Source of the DNA: Oscheius dolichura
Taxonomy: Eukaryota; Nematoda; Chromadorea; Rhabditida; Rhabditidae
NCBI GenBank assembly: GCA_932521035.1
Contig: OW051493.1
Location: 5,146,001-5,210,000, forward strand
Length of the DNA stretch: 64,000 nucleotides
Direction: 5' to 3'
Positions within the stretch are counted from its first letter, which is position 1; every line of letters starts with the position of its first letter. Under the pieces are notes generated by a model. That model did no database searches, was not told the DNA's origin, and worked only from the letters and a program-made list of their open reading frames with translations. Position numbers and translations under genes: made by a program. Of the stretch, positions 9,970-21,251 are shown piece after piece.

Positions 9970-11776
9970 TTTTTTATTTTTCAGTAATTATAACCGTGAA
10001 ACGGCCCCTTCTCCCTCTCTGTAAAATACTAATATTGTATGTGATGTTTCTATGGTTTTCTTAACTCTCCCGAGTTTGGTTTTTCTTTCTAATATTTGCA
10101 GATTTCTGCTTCACCTCATTTGTTTGGCTGTAAAATAAAAAATAGAGCAATTTATTGGTGGTTGCCACATTTGGCTTTCGACTTCCTCTAGCAATAACTC
10201 CGACATATCCGCTCTTTTACCCCGTTCAGTTGTCGTTTCCGTCCGCGCAGTTGTCAATTTCCGGAGACGTGTTGCCCTGTTTAGTAGGGTCTGAAAACTT
10301 GAGCCTTTTCCAGCTTTCATGCTTTTCCATTAGAGTCGACCACTAATCGAGTGTCATCGTCAGCATCACATCTAGATTAGTAGAGGCCTCTTTTGATTGC
10401 TTCCGGGCATTTTACGTGATCCAATATTATCTAAATTGGAAAATATTGACCATTTACACCTTCAGAAGCAGGGGGACGTGTGAGAAAAGAGCAATAAGAG
10501 CTCTTGAGTCACGACAGGCATCGTTTATATTAATCGCGACCCTTCAACGCCATTCATAGGATTAACGAGGTCGCATCTGCCTCACCCCACGGAGGACCAA
10601 CGGACAACAGCTGAAGCAGCCCGCTTATTGCTCATTTATAGGCCTGATGTGTCCTTTTATAGCCCGGAGACGTCTTTTCTCATCCAATTTTAGTTATTTT
10701 CCTACCTTCTCCATTATTCTCCTCGACTATGGTGATCCTTTGCCTTCTTCTCCTTACCCCGAGGTTCTATTTGTAGTATTAGTATCACAAGTTCTCCTCT
10801 ATCTAATTATTTCTAGGAAAAGCCCCCAAAAGAAGTTATAAGTTGTTCGTTTCCTAGTAACTGCCAGTTGTAAATATTCGGCGAACAAGGAAGTATCTTA
10901 TTAGATTTTAAATTCCGTAGCCGTCCGAAAAATGCAATGAACTCCTCCAGATAATTGACTCTCGAAATATCTTGCCACGGCTGATCCTTGCTCATTTTAG
11001 CCGTAATTAGTTCGAACTGGAATGACGGAACCGGCGGCATCCCTGGGGCTCTCACATAACACTAATTAGAGCAATTAGCGAGTGCCGGTGAGATGCCATC
11101 TGCCCTCTGTTTATTTTCGGGCCCCTGTCAGACGGGGCTTCTCCCTGCCCGCTCAGTTTATCCCGAAAGACCCTCCGAGTAATCCCCCTGCTTCTTCCCG
11201 CACCAGGTGCCACAGTCCCTCCATTTTTAGGAGGTTGACCTGACCATCGATCGCTCGTCCTTTGTCTTTGTCTCATCTCATTACTCTCGAGTATTTCCCG
11301 GGGTGTTTGTCCTCCTGCAGATCGTAGCCCGGGGCCGTTTTCCGTGACCTCCTCACCCCTCCCGCTGGTCCGTTTAATCCTAGCCCGGTTCGGCTCGCTG
11401 CTCGTAATTGGTTCTGCCGTCCACAATCCTTCTCATTTATCGTCAGTTGGGGGAAGCTGCAATGATTCCCGGGGTAATTAGGCGGGAGACCCCTGGATTC
11501 TGGGAAAATGTTTCCAATTAAAGTTGTCCCCATCAATAACAGCTGCGATTTCAATTAAACCAAGAACAAAACAGACCCTGTACTTACCTGTTTCGGAGGG
11601 CCCCCTACCCCGAGCCGGGAGGGCCTCCCCCCTTATCAAGGAGACCCTCCAATTGCGGCCACCGCCCTCTAATTACCCCGGCTCCCTATCATCAATATCC
11701 CACCCAAATATTCAAAATACTCCCTGTTCCCGCCTCGCCCTGTCCCGGATATCGATCCCTATCCATTGTCCTTTAG
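9970..11776. other. 1.8-kb intergenic region upstream of the homeobox gene
   Basis: No credible coding exon on either strand. It begins with the SLBP 3' UTR (T-rich, GTAAAATACTAATATTG). The stretch from about 10,350 to 11,770 contains repeated homeodomain-like TAATTA/CAATTA cores (near 11,064, 11,405, 11,478, 11,671), fitting a developmental control region. That function is inferred only from position and motif density. Confidence 0.4.
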
Positions 11777-12817
11777 ATGATGCTCGGAGAGTCGGCCTTC
11801 CGACCCTACTACAAACCTACGGTGCCCCATACGGCCGCCGGCTACGAGTCGTCTCAGTCTGCCCCGAGGTATAACCCCCCGGGGTACTGTAGGCTCTCTT
11901 TTAGGCAGCTGTACTCCAGCCCGGAGCCCGTGATGTCCTCCTCGCCAGGGAAGGAGCGAACTCGTCGAAGAAGAACAACTTTCACGACGGAGCAAACCGC
12001 CGCTCTCGAAAGGGTACGTGCCCCCTTTTAGCATCACCTGCTTTCCAGGAATATGTGACCGACCGGTACATGGACAGTTCGAAGAGGGCGAGCCTTGCGG
12101 AAAGTCTGTCCCTCAACGAGGTCCAGGTCAAGACGTGGTTCCAAAATAGGAGAGCCAAGGATAAAAAGGAAGGCAGGAGGGATGACAAACTGTAAGTCTT
12201 GGAGATTGTAAATACAGAACATTTGGAGGTATTCCCCGAGTTCGACCAAAGCAGACAGCACCTCTTCCACCTCCCCTCCGATTAAACAGGATAACTTGTT
12301 GGCTGCCATCAAAGAGGATATTCCTCCTTCAGATGTCCCGATTCTTCAACCTCCAGTGTCCTTACAGGTAACACCGCGGCAGCAGAAAATACACTAACCA
12401 TGCAGAATTACACTCCTACTTTGAAAGCGGTGCTTGAATCTCCTGTTGCGGTTTCTCAGCACTCTTATCCACCTGCGGAGGATCATCCCACCACTTCACC
12501 GTGTAAACTTACAACTGAAACAACAGTGACCAACTGCACAATGGTCACTCCGGCTGTTGCACCCATACCGACGTCTTACGCGGACTATCTCTCTCTAGGG
12601 TTAAATCCCGCCATGAGCATCCCTGCTCCCGTAGCATATAGTTCTATTTATGATGTCTACGGCAACTTTCAACAAGACTATTCAGGTGAGAGATATTTCA
12701 ACCATAACAAATGGTTTAGGACTTTTCCAATCCAATCATAGTTCACCGCCTTTCTTCGCCGCTCTTTCCACCTTGGATCCCCAAACGGTCACACAGCAGC
12801 CCCTTGCCAATCTTTAA
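11777..12817 (+). CDS. Divergent ANTP-like homeodomain transcription factor
   Basis: The ATG lies directly after an acceptor-like CCTTTAG. Exons join through introns of about 35-38 nt. The reading gives an N-terminal Tyr/Pro-rich segment, YSSPEPVMSSSPGKERTRRRR, and the homeodomain: TTFTTEQTAALER, EYVTDRYMDSSKRASLAESL, then SLNEVQVKTWFQNRRAKDKK. Trp48, Phe49, Gln50, Asn51 and Arg53 are intact. The N-terminal arm looks Paired-like (RRRRTTFT), but helix 3 (QVKTWFQNRRAKDKK) is ANTP/NK-like, and the NRRAKD ending recalls caudal/PAL-1. I see no clear hexapeptide. The C-terminal half is Ser/Thr/Pro-rich (SSTKADSTSS, then VSLQ/NYTPTLKAVLES, ADYLSLGLNPAMS) and ends TQQPLANL at 12,817. It binds DNA in the nucleus; its targets and subclass are unknown. 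It converges with the nucleostemin gene 146 bp away. Confidence 0.8.
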
Positions 12818-12962
12818 AAATCTTCCTATACTCCAATGTTGTAATTCCAGTGATCTTCAGTTGTAAGCCAAATTTTAACTAAAAATTTAACAAGAACATT
12901 GGCAACAAGAACAACAATTGTTACATTAACAAGAACAAGCATAAAGATATCAGTAAAACAAA

Positions 12963-15149
12963 TTACTGTTCCATTTTTGAAGCCAGATTAAAGTCCATTG
13001 CTTCAGTTAATTTATCTGTACGTTTCTCTAAAAAGAACTTTTCCAAAAATTCCTTCGGACACTCACTCAGTTTTAGCTGTTTCTTCTTATTATTTTTAAC
13101 GGCTTTCTTGATAAATTTGTTCAACTGGACATTTCCATCGATTGAAAGATCCTTAGGTATCACCTCCTTTTCTTCATCAGATTCTGCAGCTTTCTTTTTC
13201 TTTCCGCTGGTCACTACCGTAGTAGAATCTAAAATTTTCCGTGTAAATAAACAAAAAGTCTAACCTTTGTCTCCTATTTCCATATCCTCGTCTTCTTCTT
13301 CATCGTCATCGCTTTCATCATTTGGTATACTAGAAGTCTCCATTGTAAGACCTAATATATTTAGTTTCAAAAACTATAACCGAGCTTACTGTCTACAATT
13401 TCATTTTGTTCCTCAAGTAAAGCATCAATATCAAATTCTTTGCTAAATTCATTCACAATTTCAGAAGAAACATGAAATTGGTCTGAAGGCATCGTTTCAG
13501 GAGGATGTGTGTAATATCTTAATCTGCCACAATTCCAGTCATGCAAAACCTAAACAACCAAATAAGGCAAAAATAAATAAAAGTACAGATTTAGCAGCGG
13601 CATTGATATCTGGGCGAGCTCCCTTTTTTAGTCTGCCTAGTTTTCGAGCAACCAGGGAAAGAAACTGGTCACATGACTTGTATTCAGGAATATTGTAGTG
13701 CATCATTAACTGAAAATTTTCGTAAACTTTTAAGAGCAGACTTACGGTATCTTTTGAACAACGTCTTAAAATAGCATGAACGGGTGCGATGGGGTCGATA
13801 AGATTGTCTATACGAACTGCATTTTTTAAAGCAACCTAAACAAAACACGTGAAAGGGATTACAGGTAAAATACCTCGATAGGGTCCAAGTCCTTGTTGCT
13901 AATCAAAACAACTCCTGGCGAATCAAGAAGTCTAATATGCTTGTCCAATTCAATTTCTTGAATTTCTTTCGTCATTCCAGGCAAAGCACCAACATTGCAA
14001 GCACGCTTCCTTTTTAAACTGTTGATAACACTACTTTTTCCAACATTTGGGAATCCTAGAAAATGACCAGATAAAATATTCAACAATCTCTCACCGACTA
14101 CTCCAACACGAATACTTGTTTTAATATCCTTATTTCGGCAGTAATTTCCCAAAAGTTTCATAACAAGATCAGCTCCGACGCATTTAGAGGTGTCACTTTT
14201 TAGGTTAGAGCTGTTAAAACGACCCTATAAATTTAAAGATATGATTAAATGCAAAGTATAAAGTTAGCAAGATGCAAATAGTCTAACAAAAAACAACTTA
14301 CTAAATTCGTCTTCTGATCTTGGGTGCTGGCTTTGAATGCCAAAGTGGGAAATTGACCGCGGAGATAGACTAGCCATTTTTGGACATTTTCCCGTGGGAC
14401 AAGATCTATCTGAACAAAAAAAATCTCCATATTACTTATGTTAATTAATGCTTACCTTATTCAATAATAAAACTAGTCTCTTTCCAGCATTGATAACTTG
14501 TTCTTCTACAGAAGCACTTCGGCTGCCCAATGGATCTCTTGCATCTAATACCTACAAGCCAAATTATTACTGTAATAAACATGCCTTACCTGTATAATGA
14601 CATCTGCTGTTTCAATAGTTTTTCGCACTTCGCTAGCATATGCTTTAATTGTTTTGTCATCCATAGGACTAAACTTCTCATCATTACTATTTTGAGTCTT
14701 TTGTGAATATTCTTTTGCCTGAAAAAGGTGTTGTTGTAATAATTTATTAAAGACTTACTTGTTTAGCAGCTTTCGCTGTCAATTCGTGCAAATTAGTGGG
14801 AGCTTCTGCTTTTCGCTTCCTAGCCTCTTTCACAGCCTCCTGAAAACGATTTTCAGATTCAATAAAATCATACCTTTCGTGCTTCTTGTTGTGCCTTATC
14901 TCTTTCACGAGCTTTCTCTGCTTCGATCAAAATTTCCTCTTTGAAAGGACATGAATTCGGCACGCTGATAGTCTTTGGCTTCTTCTTCTTAGCTAAACAT
15001 AATGTATGTTGAATATAAATAAACATACTTCCTAGCTTTTTAGCTTCTTTTTTAACTTTTCTGTTGTGATCCCGGACCCTTTTCTCGATTTTATACCGTT
15101 TAGCACAGCTGACTCTTTTACTTGCCTTCTTGAGGCAAAGTTTTGCCAT
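12963..15149 (-). CDS. GNL3: Nucleostemin-type nucleolar GTPase (GNL3 family)
   Basis: Many short exons on the minus strand. The N-terminus is strongly basic ([20 protein letters not shown]), the nucleolar-targeting coiled coil of this family. The circularly permuted GTPase motifs appear in the expected order: [11 protein letters not shown] (G5-like), LLNKIDLVPRE (G4), [14 protein letters not shown] (G1 P-loop), GMTKE (G2) and LLDSPGV (G3). A C-terminal region follows with the tail [16 protein letters not shown] and poly-Lys. The architecture matches GNL3/nucleostemin (C. elegans NST-1), needed for ribosome biogenesis and germline or stem-cell growth. An acceptor-like TATTTAG lies 12 nt before the ATG. 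The gene is AT-rich, with exon-intron borders of the same minimal type. GNL3 versus GNL3L cannot be separated by eye. Confidence 0.88.
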
Positions 15150-16200
15150 TTTGTTTTACCCTAAATAGAAAAGATATTACAGCAATTGAATACAGAGATT
15201 ATATATATAGAAAACGAACAAAAACAGAAGCTTCTTCGAACGAAGAAAAAGAAAGTGCATTTCGCAAAGCAAAGCGAAGAAATCCCAAAAATTGAAAAAA
15301 AAAACGCGTACGCATTTGCGTAGTTTTGTATTACTGAAGTAAAAAATACTTTCTGAAAGTTTCAAACTTGAATACATTGGTGACTGCTTTATCGGAGGAA
15401 GCGGAGTAAATAAGTGTCACAAAAATGTATAGATGGTTTCCAAAGTACTGTATCTGTATGTGGAATAGAATTAGTCTAGAAGGAATACCGTGCCGGTAAC
15501 AGTTGTCATATAATGAAGACTTCATTATATCATTATGAAGTACTCATCGTTCTCTGGATTGGATTACACAGGGCTACGTGTCTCCTCCCTACAGTCACAG
15601 CCGTGCAGATGTTGCTTAGTCGACCACAAGTGTAAAGGGCATCTGGTGCTCCGTCCAGGCGGGCCACCCTTCCCATAAACACCCCCAACAGGCATTCGAC
15701 ACGTCCGGCAGCGGAGGACTGTCTCCATTATTCGCTCTCAGTCCTCTTTTCCCCTTATAAACTCTCAGTTCCCAAAAACCTCGAAAGGCCCAGTGGGATG
15801 ATCGGAGGGGATCAATGGGGGCCCTCGCAAAAAAAGGCCAGCTGTCCCGAGTGACCGGGGGTCTCCCTATTGATCCATTTCACTTGGCACCTCCGTAAAA
15901 ATCCCCTTTCTCACGCTTATTATCCAAAAAAACGATATTCTAGCCCCGTGGAGGTCAAGAGTCGACAAAGCGTTGCCTTCATTCGACCCGGTTCCTCCCT
16001 GCTTCTCCAGATCTGACACACTACTTTTTGGACTGGCAGCTTCCCCTCCCTTGGGCGAGCCGGATTCTCTCCTTCCAGAATGTTCCCGGCCGATCCTGGT
16101 CACCATCCGCGATTGTCCCTGCCCGTGTCGCGCCTCTTTTCTCCGCCTGCCCATAATCATCCAGCGCCATAATATGCCGTCTTCCAGAGAAACATATCCA
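15150..16200. other. Intergenic region between nucleostemin and PLOD
   Basis: Divergent promoter space. The left half (to ~15,540) is AT-rich like the nucleostemin gene and the right half is GC-rich like PLOD, with an abrupt change near 15,540-15,560. Frames running into PLOD upstream of its signal peptide (from 15,973) look like non-coding sequence. Confidence 0.4.
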
Positions 16201-18822
16201 ATGAGGTGGTGGTGGTTATTCCTGCCAGTGGCGGCCATTGCCCATCAGGTGCCCAAGGTGGTAGTGGTTACCGTGGCCACGGAGGAGACCGACGGCCTGA
16301 AACGGCTCCTTCAGTCGGCCAAAACCTTCGATGTGCCGGTGGAAGTGCTCGGCTTGGGCCAGGAGTGGAAGGGCGGCGACACGCGGGTGGAGCAGGGCGG
16401 CGGACAGAAGATTCGCATCCTCCAGGACTGGATAAAACAATACAAGGACGAGCCGAACACGATGGTCATCTTCATCGACGCGTGAGTTGGTAGGAGGAGG
16501 ACCGTCATCCCCGACAATTTCAGCTATGATGTGGTCTTCACCTCCGGGGTCAACACCATCCTCGAGCGTTACTTCGAACATTTCGAGGAGTACCGCGTCG
16601 TCTTCGGGGCCGAGCCATTCTGTTGGCCGGACGAGAGCCTCGCCGTCGAATATCCCCTCGTCGACTTCGGAAAACGGTCAGTTCACAGCTGGGAAAGAGG
16701 AAGAACTGGTTCAGGTTCCTGAATTCGGGTCTGTTTATGGGATTCGCCCCCGAACTGTACAAGATATTGACCCTGAAGGAGGTGGCCGACAAGGACGACG
16801 ACCAGCTCTACTACACGATGGTCTACCTCGACGAGAAACTCCGCCGCCAGTTCAAAATGACCCTCGACTCGATGTCCCGCATCTTCCAAAATCTCAACGG
16901 CGTCGTCTCCGATGTCCAGCTCGAATTCAACGACGACGGCGACGCGTTGGTAAGTGGACAGTAAAAGTCAAAGACGAGGATTAGGCCTACAACGCGGCAT
17001 ACAATACCCACCCGGTCATTGTCCACGGCAACGGGCCCAGCAAGAAACACTTGAACTACCTGGGGAACTACGTAGCCAAGAGGTGGTCATCTACGACGGG
17101 CTGCTCGGGTTGTGGGGACAAGAGTCGGCTCGACCTGAAGGAGACCAAGTCGGGGGACTTCCCCCTCGTGGCCGTCGGGATATTTGTGGCCAGGCCCATT
17201 CCTTTCGTGGAAGAAGTCCTGGAGTCCTTCGCCCAGCTGGACTATCCCAAGGACCGGATCGCCCTCTACATCTACAACACACAACGACACAGCATTAAAA
17301 CAGTGAGCTTTTTGCGGTTGGCTCTAATAAAAAGAACTTTTCCAGTTTATGGACTTCCTAGCCAAGTACGGTAAGCAGTATTACACGAAGAAGGTGATAA
17401 ACGGAGTGGCCGACGTGGGCGAGAGGGAGGCCAGGGAGGGCGCTTTGTGAGTCTGCCCTGATCACATCCAGACGCTTGAAATACAGGGAATGGGCCAAGA
17501 AGTTCTCCGTGGATTTCTTCCTTTCCTTGGATGGCGACGTCGTCCTCTCCAATTCACGTGCTCTCCAACTTCTCGTCGAGTATTCGGCGAACTATGACAT
17601 GTAAGTCGGGAAGGACACCGGAGAGACGGGGGCATTTTAGAGGAATAGTCACTCCTCTCATGACCCAGCCGGGGAAGCCGTTCAGCTCTTTTTGGGGAGA
17701 CGTCGACGTGACGGGCTACTACAAGAGAAGCGAGGATTACATGGCCATCGTCAACGGAAAGAGGATCGGATATTTCAATGTATCCCCCATTGGAATGAGT
17801 AGAGAGGACAGTGTTGTAGGTGCCCTTCGTGACGAGTGCCGTCCTCCTATCTAAAAATAAGTTGGACCAGCTGAAGAAGCCCTTCTCGTACAACATGAAA
17901 CTGGACCCGGACATGTCCTTCTGCCACTACGCCCGAGACCACGTGGGTTATGGGCAGTACACTTTATAAAAGGAGATTACAGGGGCTGTTTATGTATGTG
18001 GACAACGAGGAGGAAATGGGATTCCTCGTGGTCAGCGACGACTTCCAGGAGAATGTCCACAAGGGATACCACCACCCGGAGATGTGGGAGATATTCATGA
18101 ACAGACAGGTACGCGGCCTTATACTATAATACGAGGGGATCAGCTCTGGGAGAAACGGTACCTCCACCCGAAGTACTGGGAGACATTCAACGCCCCCGAT
18201 GTACCCCAGGCATGCCCCGATGTCTACGACTTCCCCCTCCTGTCCGAGAGGTACGCGGCCGAGATCATCGAAGAGATGGAAGCATTCGGGAAGTGGAGTT
18301 CGGGAAGAAACGAGGTTTGTCAACAGATTGGGGCGAGAGGAATGCAAATTAGGACAACCGCCTGACGGGAGGATACGAGAACGTGCCGACGAGGGACATC
18401 CACATGAACCAGATCGGCTACGAGCGGCACTGGCTCTACTTCATGGACGAGTACGTCGAGCCGATGCAGGCCAAGACATTCATCGGCTACAACCAAAAGG
18501 TACACTTTCTCTTAATTTAATTGATCGCCCTCTCCAGCCGATCACCTCCCACATGATGTTCGTCGTCCGCTACAAGCCGGACGAGCAGTCCTCCCTCCGG
18601 CCCCACCACGACGCCAGCACCTACAGTATCGACGTGGCTCTGAACAAGAAGGGCCGGGACTACGAGGGCGGCGGCGTCCGCTACATCCGCTATAATTGCA
18701 CTGTGCCGGCCGACGAGATCGGCTACGCGATGATGTTCCCCGGCCGCCTGTCCCACCTGCACGAGGGTCTGCCCACGACCGCCGGCACCCGCTACATCCT
18801 GGTCTCCTTCATCAATCCCTAA
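16201..18822 (+). CDS. PLOD: Procollagen-lysine 2-oxoglutarate 5-dioxygenase (lysyl hydroxylase)
   Basis: Hydroxylates collagen lysines in the ER; the family can also glycosylate the hydroxylysine. The start at 16,201 gives a signal peptide ([16 protein letters not shown]) and follows an acceptor-like CTTCCAG 13 nt upstream; an ATG at 16,174 is in frame but less fitting. The N-terminal glycosyltransferase-like domain has [11 protein letters not shown] and the D-x-x-D region MVIFIDAYDVV. A second GT-like segment holds [20 protein letters not shown]. The C-terminal Fe(II)/2-oxoglutarate domain has [20 protein letters not shown] with the His-x-Asp iron ligands, then [20 protein letters not shown] with the distal His and the 2-oxoglutarate-binding Arg. 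It ends FINP at 18,822. There are about ten introns of 35-50 nt. C. elegans has one such gene (let-268), essential for type IV collagen export. All catalytic residues are present. Confidence 0.95.
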
Positions 18823-18863
18823 CCTCGCTCGGGTCTCCTCTGCCTTACCTGCCACGTGTATCC

Positions 18864-18869
18864 AATAAA
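18864..18869 (+). terminator. Polyadenylation signal of PLOD
   Basis: AATAAA 41 bp after the PLOD stop codon, followed by a T/G-rich stretch. Confidence 0.7.
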
Positions 18870-19010
18870 TTATTATTTTGCTCTGCTGACGAGTTGCCTC
18901 GATAAGATAAACAGGCCCACATAGGATGTCCTCAACAGTTTTCTCAGTGGGTTTATCTCCCCAATTCTTCGTCTTGTTTGTTTTTGCCCCCCGCCTGCCG
19001 GTGGGTGTAA

Positions 19011-20347
19011 AAATGCTCTTAACCCTGCTCCACGGTGGGTTGCCCCTTGTTTTCCCTCGTCTATTTTTATATAATTCTATTTTTTTTTTCTTATCAGCGT
19101 CTTTCAGTGGTCAGAGACCTCCTCTCCGTGGTGTTCCTCGACTCGTCGACCACCAACCTCGTCGATTTCTGTCAAAATGCCCAGACCCATTTCGCCCCTC
19201 AAAAGTCGCTTACCCTCGAAGCCTGGAATGCTTCTTTGCCGACCGAGGAGGAAAAACAACAGATGAGAACGGTAGGTAGAGCAGCTAGGAGGGAAGAGGA
19301 CAGATTATAGCTACTGCTCCGGCTGTACTACATGCCCACCTTTGAGGGGAAGGCCTTCTTCCTGGATGAATACCCTGCCCTGACCCCTTGGATCAGCATC
19401 TCCCAAATCCAGGACTACGTCGTGATCCACGAGAAGTTTCCTCCAAGCGGCGGTTTATTCCCAAGGAATTGGGGACTTGTCGCCCTCTGTGAGCCTCGCA
19501 CCTGTTCCAGGTTTCAGCTATCCCGTACTTTGAGGGAATATTTACAGGATTCTCCATCATTCGGCGGTACATTTCGACTCTGAGGGATCTATTTACGAGG
19601 AAGCTGTCTATGTAGTTCAAAAGACAAAAAGTCGGTCCCTCTCCCTCCACGGAGCCTGTCGATACGCATTGAAAGAGTAAAATCAGGGGGAGATAATCTT
19701 AGGAACAGTTCAGCATTGTCCCTTCTCCTTGTAACTCCAAATATACCATCACGGACGGAGCTCACAATGACAATACCATGTTCCACGTAAGTTTAGATCC
19801 TTTTATCCTATTGTTCCCTTTCAGCTATGGAGTTCTACTCTCTTGGAAGCATCAAAAAGTCGTAAAGAGGAGTTCGTATTCGTTCAATGGCACGGCATGG
19901 CTGAGACTTCGTATCTCCATATGCTTTCTTATTTCTTTGGTTTTCAGGTGTACTGGAGTCGACGCCTTTGTTTCTATTGGCACAGCAAAACATGCAAATT
20001 ATGGAAATAAGTGTTCTGCGGTGAAAATACAAGAAGTATTCAATTATGTTGCAGCGCCATTGGTTTGCAGCACTCCTTTAGATGACTCAACCTGTAAACT
20101 CATAGCTAGTGACAATCCTTTGGGCAGATTGATCAACGGAGTTTCGCCAAAAAACGTTTGCTTCCAAAAAGCAATAGATGAAGTTAGTATTACTGTACAC
20201 TGGCATTGTTTATAGAACGTGAGAGGAGAATTTCTTCATATTGAGCAGAAAGAAAGTGCAAGAAGAGCGGTGGACAAATGGTCACAAGCTTTTCGATTTG
20301 TGTTCCCAAAGAAGAATGGCTTTGCTGCAAAATTTGAGCTGGTATAG
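19011..20347 (+). CDS. Probable secreted protein of an unnamed family
   Basis: I can read most exons but cannot name the family. ATG at 19,011 opens a hydrophobic start (MLLTLLH) spliced to LLSVVFLDSSTTNLVDFCQN. Next come MPTFEGKAFFLDEYPALTPW, then HHSAVHFDSEGSIYEEAVYV and LHGACRYALKE. After that are SKYTITDGAHNDNTMFH and FVFVQWHGMAETS, which splices through a 42-nt intron (19,907-19,948) to CTGVDAFVSIGTAKHANYGN. The end carries NPLGRLINGVSPKNVC and GEFLHIEQKESARRAVDKWS. The HHSA, DxAHxxDxMFH and WHGM..(S)C blocks with regularly placed His/Cys look like a conserved extracellular domain, possibly an enzyme. The TAG at 20,345-20,347 ends the frame, and a transposon begins two bases later. The splice pattern at 19,430-19,570 is unresolved. 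Confidence 0.55.
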
Positions 20348-20349
20348 TA

Positions 20350-21049
20350 TTAGGTGCGGCCAAAAGTAATGTCAATTTGGCTTTTTTTTCCGCAGCCCGT
20401 GGATCAATTTCGATGATCTTTTTTTTAGAAGTTAGCGCCCGGGCTGAAAACAATGCACTAAATTTCAGAGCTGGAGGATTAGTGGAAACATTCGAAAAAT
20501 CCAGAAGGAACTTTTGAATTTTGCATCTTTTGAGGATTTCTCGTGAACTAGACATTTTCAGATGAAAGTTTCTATTGCAAAAAAATTCTAGAGGAAGAAA
20601 CCCTTGTTCTTATGCATAAAATACAAAAGCAAAAGAAAAAGGATGTATAGAAAAAAAGCAAAAAGGAATCGACGTCGAGAGAATCCGAACCCCCGACCTT
20701 TCGGACTGTACTTTATTCCGCACTGCGCCACCTTGTATTTTCCATTTTCCTTTTGATTTTGACCTTAAAATTAGCCTGTGTTTGGTGTTATCCGGAGAAA
20801 AATTCACTGAATTTTTTTGCAATAGAAACTTTCATCTGAAAATGTCTAGTTCAAGAGAAATCCTCAAAAGATGCAAAATTCAAAAGTTCATTCTGGGTTT
20901 TTCGAATGTTTCCACTAATCCTCCAGCTCTGAAATTTAGTGCTGATTTTTTTTCAGCCCGGGCGCTAACTTCTAAAAATAAGATCATCGAAATTGATCCA
21001 CGGGCTGCGGAAAAAAAGCCAAATTGACATTACTTTTGGCCGCGCCTAA
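20350..21049. mobile_element. 700-bp mariner-like MITE with long inverted repeats
   Basis: Flanked by a TA duplication (20,348-20,349 and 21,050-21,051). The ends read TTAGGTGCGGCCAAAAGTAA and, on the other strand from the right, TTAGGCGCGGCCAAAAGTAA. The inverted repeats extend about 230 bp, so it could fold into a long hairpin. The TA target and TTAGG-type termini point to the Tc1/mariner superfamily. No transposase frame is present, so it is non-autonomous. The unpaired centre (about 20,600-20,780) holds a tRNA-like sequence. Confidence 0.8.
20668..20738 (-). other. tRNA-like sequence inside the MITE
   Basis: Read on the minus strand, TGGCGCAGTGCGGA matches an RNA polymerase III A box and GGTTCGGATTC a B box, spaced about as in a tRNA. 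The acceptor ends do not pair well, so this is probably a decayed or tRNA-derived promoter module rather than a working tRNA. Confidence 0.5.
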
Positions 21050-21251
21050 TAATCAAAAAGGATAAATGTTCATATCACATATGCAATTTAGAACAATTGA
21101 GCATTCAACAATGTGTATCCTATAATATATAAAAAAAACAACGTCAACAAAAGGTTGAACAACAAATAAAATCAACAAACTAACGAACTAATTTTCTATG
21201 AAAGCTAAATACGTCCAAATATGAAAAATATGGATCTTCTGAGTATCATAG

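Noticed and set aside
15973-16200. A longer N-terminus for lysyl hydroxylase
   Set aside because: The upstream frame is open but would bury the clear signal peptide at MRWWWLFLP, and an acceptor-like site lies just before the chosen ATG.
20668-20738. A genuine tRNA gene
   Set aside because: A and B boxes are present, but the acceptor arms do not pair properly, and the sequence sits in the loop of a MITE.
20610-21027. Open frames of 70-81 codons inside the 700-bp MITE as transposase remnants
   Set aside because: They lie mostly in the inverted arms, mirror each other, and show no DDE/D-type motif.
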